Source: Candidatus Omnitrophota bacterium
Lineage (GTDB): Bacteria > Omnitrophota > Gorgyraeia > Gygaellales > Profunditerraquicolaceae
Direction: 5' to 3'
Assembly: GCA_030691865.1 (NCBI GenBank)
Contig: JAUYDL010000026.1
Span: 1 to 5,721 of the forward strand
Length of the DNA: 5,721 bases
Within the stretch, counting starts at the first letter, position 1. Every line of letters starts with the position of its first letter. The position numbers were made by a program, and so were the translations under genes. Positions 1-4,433 of this stretch are shown here, in pieces. Below the pieces are notes generated by a model, which worked only from the letters and a program-made list of their open reading frames with translations, made no database searches and was not told the origin of the DNA.

Positions 1-894
1 AAGATAAGTGAATGAAGCTCCAATTTTCGGAGTAGTCTTCACCTTAGCGAAAGTATAATCTGCCATTGCCTGTAAAGCCCAGGCATCATGTCTTTGTTGG
101 GCAGCAGTCTGAGTATTTTTACCAAACTGATAAGCAGCTTCTAAAGATGCAGTTAAATCATCAATCGGTGTGATAGAAGCTAAAGCACCGATAGTATTTA
201 CATCGTCAGGTTTTTTATCGCTTGCTAAAGTGTTAGCCCTTTTTAACCAATAATAACCTGAAAGACTTATCTTTTTGTTTAATTCATAGGTAGCGTTAAT
301 ACCAGTTAAGCTTGTTGAATTTTCGTAACTAGTAGTATTGTTTTGCGATATCTGAGCATAAACTAAATCCACAACTAATGGGTCATAGTTTAAGGTAGCC
401 CGGATAGCATCAAAGGCAGATCTTTCAGAAAGATCGCTAGGTATGCTAGTAGTTCCGGATGCAGCACCAGATTTACCAATAACTAAACCATTGCCAAAGC
501 TGATTTCTTGACGACCAACAGTTAAAGTTAAAGGTGAATATAAAAATTCTTTTAAGGTAACATAAGCTAAATCAATATCAATGTCGGTGTCAGCAGTATT
601 ATCATTCTGACCGTTCCAGATTCTTTCATTGATCATTCTTACTGTAGCTGAAACATTGTCAGTAAGATCAGCATCCACGCGTAACCTAATCTGAGACATT
701 AAGAAGCTTTGTTTTACGGACCTAGGTGAAGGATCATTGCTTGTTGATCTTGCTAAATTGAAATGATCTCTTACCACTCCACTTACATTGATGTCTCCAG
801 ATACCTTTACATTCTGCACTTCAGCGTAGGCAGCGCTAAATGTTAAGCCCACCACTAAAGCAAGCGCTAATACTAAAATCAAGCGTTTACCCAT
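1..894 (-). CDS. Outer-membrane porin, alginate-export-like, N-terminal part (3' end outside window)
   Basis: Predicted beta-barrel channel of the outer membrane. The frame is open for 298 codons from the ATG at 894 to the window edge with no stop, so the C-terminal part is missing. Residues 1-24 form a typical signal peptide: basic MGKR, a hydrophobic core, then the AYA cleavage site before Glu25. The mature part has alternating strand patterns (for example VSGDINVSGVV and SQIRLRVDADL) and the segment LTVGRQEISFGNGLVIG at about 124-140. That segment resembles the GRQ...yG signature I know from alginate-export/porin-like proteins. Low cysteine and many Asn, Thr and Ser also fit a barrel. The start is supported by an excellent AAGGAGGAG site at 902-910, 7 nt upstream. 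The gene has its own promoter and leader and is separated from the upstream lipoprotein gene by a repeat cluster. Substrate is unknown; the alginate name reflects the family, not evidence of alginate transport. Confidence 0.8.
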   Translation of the reverse strand, partial: MGKRLILVLALALVVGLTFSAAYAEVQNVKVSGDINVSGVVRDHFNLARSTSNDPSPRSVKQSFLMSQIRLRVDADLTDNVSATVRMINERIWNGQNDNTADTDIDIDLAYVTLKEFLYSPLTLTVGRQEISFGNGLVIGKSGAASGTTSIPSDLSERSAFDAIRATLNYDPLVVDLVYAQISQNNTTSYENSTSLTGINATYELNKKISLSGYYWLKRANTLASDKKPDDVNTIGALASITPIDDLTASLEAAYQFGKNTQTAAQQRHDAWALQAMADYTFAKVKTTPKIGASFTYL

Positions 895-901
895 TTTTTT
901 A

Positions 902-910
902 CTCCTCCTT
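902..910 (-). promoter_or_regulatory. Strong Shine-Dalgarno site of the porin gene
   Basis: The minus strand reads AAGGAGGAG with 7 nt before the ATG at 894. This is near-perfect complementarity to the 16S rRNA tail at good spacing, and it fixes the porin start codon. It is the best ribosome binding site in the window and suits a highly expressed envelope protein. Confidence 0.85.
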
Positions 911-941
911 TTTTGTTAGCTGTTAATAGTTATATGGTTAA

Positions 942-966
942 CTAGGCCAATAATTGTATTGCCTAG
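942..966 (-). promoter_or_regulatory. Imperfect inverted repeat in the porin leader
   Basis: CTAGGC (942-947) pairs with GCCTAG (961-966), and AATA (949-952) pairs with TATT (957-960). There is one unpaired base at 948 and a 4-nt loop. The hairpin lies in the predicted 5' untranslated region, about 30 nt upstream of the Shine-Dalgarno site. It could be a 5' mRNA stabiliser or a protein-binding element. No U-tract follows it on the minus strand, so it does not look like a terminator. The function is inference; the pairing is seen directly. Confidence 0.4.
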
Positions 967-994
967 GATAATTTCTATCAAGTTACTTATGATT

Positions 995-1022
995 ATTTTA
1001 CCTATTCTCCTGTAGTTGTCAA
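995..1022 (-). promoter_or_regulatory. Sigma-70-type promoter for the porin gene
   Basis: On the minus strand a perfect -35 box TTGACA (1022-1017) is followed after 16 nt by TAAAAT (1000-995), five of six matches to the -10 consensus. Transcription would begin near 988, giving a leader of about 95 nt before the porin ATG. The site lies in the gap between the repeat cluster and the porin gene, where a promoter is needed. It would be read by a housekeeping-type sigma factor. No operator was recognised. Confidence 0.65.
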
Positions 1023-1048
1023 GAGTTTTTTTAAGATTCTGTTAATCG

Positions 1049-1142
1049 AAACAAGGGGACGGTTCTATTTTTCTAATACTAGATTTAGGAAAAATAGAAC
1101 CGTCCCCTTGTTTATTAGAAAAATAGAACCGTCCCCTTGTTT
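1049..1142. repeat. Three-copy GGGGACGGTTCT repeat cluster with long palindrome
   Basis: A 24-bp unit beginning AAACAAGGGGACGGTTC and ending TATTTTT occurs on the plus strand at 1049-1072. Exact inverted copies lie at 1090-1113 and 1119-1142, the latter two in tandem with a 29-nt period. Copies one and three match over 30 bp (1049-1078 and 1113-1142). Copies one and two can form a hairpin with a 24-bp perfect stem and a 17-nt spacer. The cluster starts on the last base of the lipoprotein stop codon and ends shortly before the porin promoter. Its 12-nt core GGGGACGGTTCT recurs in both arms of the palindrome at 4390-4419, so this is a dispersed family. The layout resembles REP/BIME elements, which are mobilised by RAYT-type transposases in other bacteria; that link is inference. 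The hairpin could also stabilise or end the upstream transcript, although no clean U-tract follows it. Confidence 0.85.
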
Positions 1143-1612
1143 TATTTAACCGGTGATTTTGCTCTCTTGGACACAATCTGTGATTTAGGGCCTAAAGATA
1201 TTATTAGCAGAGTATTACCCCAACCCATGGGTTGTAGGGTAACTATGCAGGTTTCATTTTCACGTTCAAAATTCATCAGCCTTTGGCCGTATTCGACGAT
1301 ATTTACTAAATTCCAATTGTACATCGGCATCTGTTCTTTGTAGAAATTTATTATCTGGTCTGGGTTATTTTTACCCCGGTATTTTAAGACACCTACGCGT
1401 ACCCCTGAGCTCTCAAAAGAGTATGATTGTTCAGGCAGGCTTTTTAAACCAACCGGAACCGGTACGTCAGTAAATTTTAAAATTGCCTGTGGAGAAAGGC
1501 TCCCCGGGTTAGCTGGTTCCTTGCTATCGGATATGGTTGTGCAACCTGTAAGAGCAGTAGTTAGTAGAAAGCATGTTGCAGATAAAAAAAACAGTTTATT
1601 AAAAAGTTTCAT
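1142..1612 (-). CDS. Small predicted lipoprotein of unknown function
   Basis: Encodes 156 residues. A type II signal peptide is clear: MKLFNK, a hydrophobic stretch to about residue 20, then the lipobox LTGC with lipidated Cys24. After a flexible Ser/Pro/Asn-rich linker (25-42) comes a compact domain at about 43-145. It contains a PVPVGLKSLPEQSYSFES stretch, a GVLKYRGKNN strand-turn and a helix around IINFYKEQMP, followed by a WNLVNIVEYGQRLMNFERE region. I do not recognise a named family, although the pattern looks like a conserved small periplasmic domain. The start overlaps the PHP gene stop as ATGA and has a good GGAGG site (1617-1621) 4 nt upstream, so translation is probably coupled. The protein should be anchored in the inner or outer membrane facing the periplasm. 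The TAA stop abuts the GGGGAC repeat cluster. Confidence 0.85.
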   Translation of the reverse strand: MKLFNKLFFLSATCFLLTTALTGCTTISDSKEPANPGSLSPQAILKFTDVPVPVGLKSLPEQSYSFESSGVRVGVLKYRGKNNPDQIINFYKEQMPMYNWNLVNIVEYGQRLMNFERENETCIVTLQPMGWGNTLLIISLGPKSQIVSKRAKSPVK

Positions 1613-2262
1613 CTTCCCTCCTTTTTAGTTAAGAGAACTTTTACATCCTCATAAATTTTATCAATCTCACTTGGTGTTAATCCGAAATCTAACCCTACTT
1701 TTATTAATTCAGCGGGGCTAATTATATCTTCTGGGGTGTGGCTATCATTATTTAAAATTAATTTTGCGCCGAATTTTCTGGCTTGTTTTATGACATGGGC
1801 ATTAGTTTGGCTGTGGCCTTTTCTGCTAGTAATTTCCAGGAATATGCCGCGATCTTTTGCTAACTTTGTATCTTCATCAGAAATTAATCCAGGGTGAGCC
1901 AGGATATCAATATCTGCCATTAGGGCTAGCCGGTTTGTATCTTTTGCTACCGGCTCAACCGGAGTTTCACCGTGAGCGATGATAATTTTAATCCCTTCTT
2001 TTCTAGCTAGGCTGGCAAGAGGCTTAAACTGTTCTGGAGGCAGGTGGGTTAGCTCTACTCCCGGTAGTACTTTGATGCCGGAGTTTTTTGGCCAGCGCCG
2101 GCAAAATTCTACAACGGATTTAGCAATTTGTTTGATATTACTGTAATCAACGTGGTCAGTGATGGCGATTACCGCGTAACCCTTATCCTGATAGCGCACA
2201 GCTACCTCTGAGGGAAGCAACTGTCCGTCGCTTAGGAAAGTATGGGCATGGAGATTATACAT
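1609..2262 (-). CDS. PHP-domain phosphoesterase (histidinol-phosphate-phosphatase-like)
   Basis: A 217-residue cytoplasmic metal-dependent phosphoesterase of the PHP superfamily. The ligand set is visible in order: His5 and His7 in NLHAH, Asp12 in SDG, Asp36-His37 in ITDH, Glu70 in PGVE, His97 in IIAHGE, His123 in LAHPG, and Asp173 and His175 in NNDSH. These residues bind a di- or trinuclear metal centre in characterised PHP enzymes, so the protein is probably active. Its length matches stand-alone PHP proteins named histidinol-phosphate-phosphatase-domain proteins. No his genes are nearby, so histidine biosynthesis is not supported and the substrate stays open. The start is set by the N-terminal motif, which begins three residues after Met1. 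The ATG lies inside the end of the HTH gene (8-nt overlap) with no clear Shine-Dalgarno site, suggesting coupled translation. The stop overlaps the lipoprotein start. Confidence 0.88.
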   Translation of the reverse strand: MYNLHAHTFLSDGQLLPSEVAVRYQDKGYAVIAITDHVDYSNIKQIAKSVVEFCRRWPKNSGIKVLPGVELTHLPPEQFKPLASLARKEGIKIIIAHGETPVEPVAKDTNRLALMADIDILAHPGLISDEDTKLAKDRGIFLEITSRKGHSQTNAHVIKQARKFGAKLILNNDSHTPEDIISPAELIKVGLDFGLTPSEIDKIYEDVKVLLTKKEGR

Positions 2263-2932
2263 ATACTTGTTTATTTGTAGATGAATCTAAAAAAGGTATT
2301 TTGGCCCCTTCTATCCAACCCAGCATTTTAGAGAACAAATCTTTACTGTGTACTTTTATTACGCAGGTGCCTTCGTATAATTTGTTCTTCCTGTTACTAA
2401 ATATGGTGGGTTTTATATACGGTTTATTAAATTGCTCAAGCGGCAAACTAGTAACTTTGCTCCAAAAATCAAGACAGTCTTTTCTAATGTGTAATGTATG
2501 AATAAAGAGCCCTATTCTGAACTTTTCTTCAGGCACATTACAAAATTTTCTAAACCATTTCATCATTAACTTTATCATATCTGGATCGGAATTGCTAAAT
2601 TGTAGTCGGCCAGAACGTTTATCGCTTTCTGCCCAATAAAGCATTAAACCCGCAACAAAGAATGGTTTTTGAGACAATTTTATTGCTTCTATTTCCGCGG
2701 TTTGTTTAATTTTCTTATGATGCAATAATGCTCTGGTTTGATTTGTCTTGGCGCCTATATATCCGGTGGCCTGCAATTTACTTAATCGAGATTTATGCTC
2801 TTTAGATAATTCAATATCCTTTAGCCAATTGCTCAATGTTGATTTAGAAACAGCAATAGAATTTCTTATTTCTGAATAACTTAAACCATTTTTTCTTAAT
2901 TCAATTGCTTTTAGTTTTTTTGAAAAATCCAT
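2255..2932 (-). CDS. HTH protein with possible LAGLIDADG-like core
   Basis: Encodes 225 residues. Residues 7-40 form a resolvase-like helix-turn-helix (AIELRKNGLSYSEIRNSI, then SKSTLSNWLKDI). A basic linker follows (about 45-88). Residues 90-210 form a second domain with AGLMLYWAESDK at 94-105, then RLQFSNSDPDMIKLMMKWF and a FWSKVTSLPLEQFNKPYI stretch. I associate this architecture with uncharacterised HTH proteins of candidate-phylum genomes. The AGLMLYWAE plus FSNSDP pattern resembles half of a LAGLIDADG/WhiA-type fold, which is inference. Glu102 is the only acidic residue at the motif, so nuclease activity is uncertain; a DNA-binding regulator is equally possible. By hand count GC is about 32% over 2401-2940, well below the dikinase, suggesting acquisition from elsewhere. 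It starts 23 nt after tRNA-Arg, has no Shine-Dalgarno site, and its last codons overlap the PHP start. Confidence 0.75.
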   Translation of the reverse strand: MDFSKKLKAIELRKNGLSYSEIRNSIAVSKSTLSNWLKDIELSKEHKSRLSKLQATGYIGAKTNQTRALLHHKKIKQTAEIEAIKLSQKPFFVAGLMLYWAESDKRSGRLQFSNSDPDMIKLMMKWFRKFCNVPEEKFRIGLFIHTLHIRKDCLDFWSKVTSLPLEQFNKPYIKPTIFSNRKNKLYEGTCVIKVHSKDLFSKMLGWIEGAKIPFLDSSTNKQVYV

Positions 2933-2955
2933 GTCAATTACAATTATATTTTAAA

Positions 2956-3029
2956 TGCGCCTGGGTGGATTCGAACCACCCACCTAGGCCTTAGGAGAGC
3001 CTCGCTCTATCCAGGTGAGCTACAGGCGC
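2956..3029 (-). tRNA. tRNA-Arg (anticodon CCU)
   Basis: A complete 74-nt cloverleaf. The acceptor stem is GCGCCTG with CAGGCGC (7 bp). The D stem is GCTC/GAGC with a GG-containing loop. The anticodon stem AGGCT/GGCCT carries loop CTCCTAA, giving anticodon CCU, which reads AGG arginine codons. The T arm is GGTGG-TTCGAAT-CCACC. The discriminator base is A and the terminal CCA is not encoded, so it must be added enzymatically. The gene lies 4 nt after the apt stop codon and 23 nt before the HTH gene, with no visible promoter of its own. It was probably transcribed with its neighbours and cut out by RNase P and 3' processing. Confidence 0.95.
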
Positions 3030-3033
3030 AGAT

Positions 3034-3564
3034 TTATGCTCCGCCAAACTTAACCAAAGAATATATCGGATACTCTTTGAATTTATCTTTGCCATTTAAA
3101 TCTACTAGTTCAATGACAAAACCGATTCCTGCGACTTTTCCTCCCAACTGCTTTACCAACTCAATTACGGCTCCAACTGTGCCACCGGTCGCTAAGAGGT
3201 CATCAATAATTAAAACTTTTTCACCGGCGCAAATTGCGTCTTGATGAATTTCTAAAGTATCTGTGCCGTATTCCAGTTCATAGGTAGTTGAAATTGTTTT
3301 ATAGGGAAGCTTGCCTTTTTTGCGCACCGGCACAAAACCTGCCCCGATTTTATACGCCACTGCCGCCGCAAATATAAACCCGCGCGCCTCAACCCCCACC
3401 ACCTTATCAAATCCTTTGCCTTTATATTTTTTAGCGAGTAAATCCACGGATTTTTTGAAAGCCGTTTTATTTTGAATTAAAGTAGTTAGATCGCGGAAAA
3501 GAATTCCTTTTTTAGGGAAATTCGGAATGCTTCTGATGGATTTTTCTAAAAGGGCGTTGTTCAT
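3034..3564 (-). CDS. apt: Adenine phosphoribosyltransferase
   Basis: Converts adenine plus PRPP to AMP and pyrophosphate in purine salvage, in the cytoplasm. The 176-residue length is typical of bacterial Apt. The N-terminal SIRSIPNFPKKGILFRDLTTL (from about residue 9) is characteristic of the family. GVEARGFIFAAAVA (57-70) forms part of the substrate-binding core, RKKGKLPYKT (81-90) is the flexible catalytic loop region, and VLIIDDLLATGGT (117-129) is the PRPP-binding motif with both acidic residues present. The start ATG overlaps the sigma-factor stop as TAATG, and an AAGGAG site at 3570-3575 sits 5 nt upstream within the last sigma codons. This indicates translational coupling. The stop lies 4 nt before tRNA-Arg. 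No key residue appears to be missing. Confidence 0.96.
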   Translation of the reverse strand: MNNALLEKSIRSIPNFPKKGILFRDLTTLIQNKTAFKKSVDLLAKKYKGKGFDKVVGVEARGFIFAAAVAYKIGAGFVPVRKKGKLPYKTISTTYELEYGTDTLEIHQDAICAGEKVLIIDDLLATGGTVGAVIELVKQLGGKVAGIGFVIELVDLNGKDKFKEYPIYSLVKFGGA

Positions 3565-4379
3565 TAAAGCTCCTTTTCCTGGCCAACGACAAATTTTCTT
3601 AATTTCCTTAAAGCCGTCTCCTCAATCTGGCGGATTCTCTCGCGGGAGACCCCTAGCTTTTTAGCCACCACCGCCAGGGTTTGGGGTTTAGTGTTGCTTA
3701 ATCCAAAACGTAAATCCAGAATTTCCCTCTCCCTCTCAGACATCACCTCCAGGAGGTTAGCTATTCTTTCCCGGGCTAGAAGCTTTTCGATTCCAGCATT
3801 GGGGGCAATAGCATTCTTGTCTTCGACTAATTCGGATATCTGATTTTCGTTGTCGTCGCCAATTGGCGCTTCTAAAGAAGATGTAGTGCTGGACATCCAG
3901 AAATTAATCTTTTCTGTTTTTTCAGGAGTAAGCTTTAATTTTTTGGCAATTTCTATATCAGAAGGAAGGCGTTTTAGTTTTTGGCTTAAACGTTCTTTGG
4001 TCTTCTTCCATTTGGTAATTAAGTCATTCATATATACCGGAATCCGGATCATCTTGCCTTGCTCGCTAATCGAACGGGTAATCCCCTGTCTAATCCACCA
4101 GGCAGCGTAAGTTGAGAAACGGAAACCTTTACGGTGATTGAACTTTTCAACGGCTTTCATTAACCCCAGGTTTCCCTCTTCAATTAAATCCAGAAACGGG
4201 GTGCCCAGGTGCATATAGCGTTTAGCGATATTAATCACCAGGCGCAGATTTGCGCGGATCATATCTTTACGGGCAATTTCATCCCCTTTACGGATCTTCT
4301 TGTTTAACTCAATTTCCTGCTTGGCAGTTAAAAGCGAGATTAACCTGACTTCTTTAAGATACGTTTTTAAGGCTTCCAT
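3564..4379 (-). CDS. Sigma-70 family RNA polymerase sigma factor (RpoD/RpoS-like, no region 1.1)
   Basis: A 271-residue initiation factor directing RNA polymerase to -10/-35 promoters. Region 1.2 begins at residue 1 (MEALKTYLKEV...LLTAKQEIEL). Region 2 spans about 33-104, with the core-binding DLIEEGN (64-70) and the melting and -10-reading FSTYAAWWIRQGITRS (88-103); Gln98 and Thr101 match the -10-contacting positions. Region 3 covers about 114-190. Region 4 is 203-264, with SEREREILDLRFGL and the -35-reading helix VSRERIRQIEETALRKLRKF. Region 1.1 and the long non-conserved insert of primary sigma factors are missing, so it resembles group 2 factors; in some lineages the primary factor is equally short. 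The ATG matches the family N-terminus, but no Shine-Dalgarno site precedes it, only a palindrome ending 10 nt upstream. It sits 22 nt after the dikinase and overlaps apt by one base. Confidence 0.93.
   Translation of the reverse strand: MEALKTYLKEVRLISLLTAKQEIELNKKIRKGDEIARKDMIRANLRLVINIAKRYMHLGTPFLDLIEEGNLGLMKAVEKFNHRKGFRFSTYAAWWIRQGITRSISEQGKMIRIPVYMNDLITKWKKTKERLSQKLKRLPSDIEIAKKLKLTPEKTEKINFWMSSTTSSLEAPIGDDNENQISELVEDKNAIAPNAGIEKLLARERIANLLEVMSEREREILDLRFGLSNTKPQTLAVVAKKLGVSRERIRQIEETALRKLRKFVVGQEKEL
3570..3575 (-). promoter_or_regulatory. Shine-Dalgarno site of apt inside the sigma gene
   Basis: AAGGAG on the minus strand, 5 nt before the apt ATG and embedded in the final Lys-Glu-Leu codons of the sigma gene. 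Together with the TAATG stop/start overlap it supports coupled translation of the two genes. Confidence 0.75.
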
Positions 4380-4433
4380 TTTTATTATCGGGGACGGTTC
4401 TCTAAAGAGAACCGTCCCCTCTTATTTTTATTA
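4378..4433. repeat. 10-bp direct repeats flanking the palindrome (possible target-site duplication)
   Basis: ATTTTTATTA occurs at 4378-4387 and again, exactly, at 4424-4433. The two copies bracket a 36-bp segment that contains the GGGGAC palindrome. Flanking repeats of this kind are what an inserted miniature element would leave behind. The motif is AT-rich, so chance or slippage is possible. Removing the segment plus one repeat would join the dikinase frame to the sigma ATG with no stop between them, which argues against a simple clean insertion. Confidence 0.45.
4390..4419. repeat. GGGGACGGTTCT palindrome between the dikinase and sigma genes
   Basis: A perfect 14-bp inverted repeat: GGGGACGGTTCTCT at 4390-4403 and its complement at 4406-4419, with only AA between. 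The 12-nt core is identical to that of the repeat cluster at 1049-1142, while the outer and inner bases differ, so both are members of one family. In the mRNA it forms a stable hairpin whose loop holds the dikinase TAG stop (4404-4402) and whose base is 10 nt from the sigma ATG. A U-rich run follows only in plus-strand reading, so it is not a good terminator for the minus-strand genes. More likely it affects mRNA stability or sigma translation. Confidence 0.88.

Noticed and set aside
1049..1142. CRISPR-like look of the three repeated units
   Set aside because: One unit is inverted relative to the others, the spacers are 17 and 5 nt, and there are no cas genes. This is a palindromic repeat cluster, not an array.
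1042..1152. TTAATCG and TTAACCG on either side of the repeat cluster as a target-site duplication
   Set aside because: One mismatch in seven bases, and the right copy is not flush with the repeat end. Too weak to support.
1137..1343. Plus-strand open reading frame of 68 codons
   Set aside because: It is antisense to the lipoprotein gene, lacks a ribosome site and shows no recognisable motif. The other short plus-strand frames (near 2301, 3850, 4733 and 5096) are likewise antisense to well-supported genes.
2943..2948. TATAAT on the minus strand 10 nt before the HTH start, suggesting a leaderless promoter
   Set aside because: No -35 box at 16-18 nt upstream (that stretch is the tRNA T arm), and the region is AT-rich enough for a chance match.
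2255..3029. Integrated element using the tRNA-Arg 3' end as attachment site
   Set aside because: I saw no second copy of the tRNA 3' end in the window and no integrase. The low GC of the HTH gene is noted separately, without claiming an island.
4390..4419. Intrinsic terminator after the dikinase
   Set aside because: In the minus-strand transcript the stem is followed by GAUAAUAAAAAUGG, which has no U-tract, and the sigma gene starts within 10 nt. The U-rich side faces the plus strand, where no gene ends.
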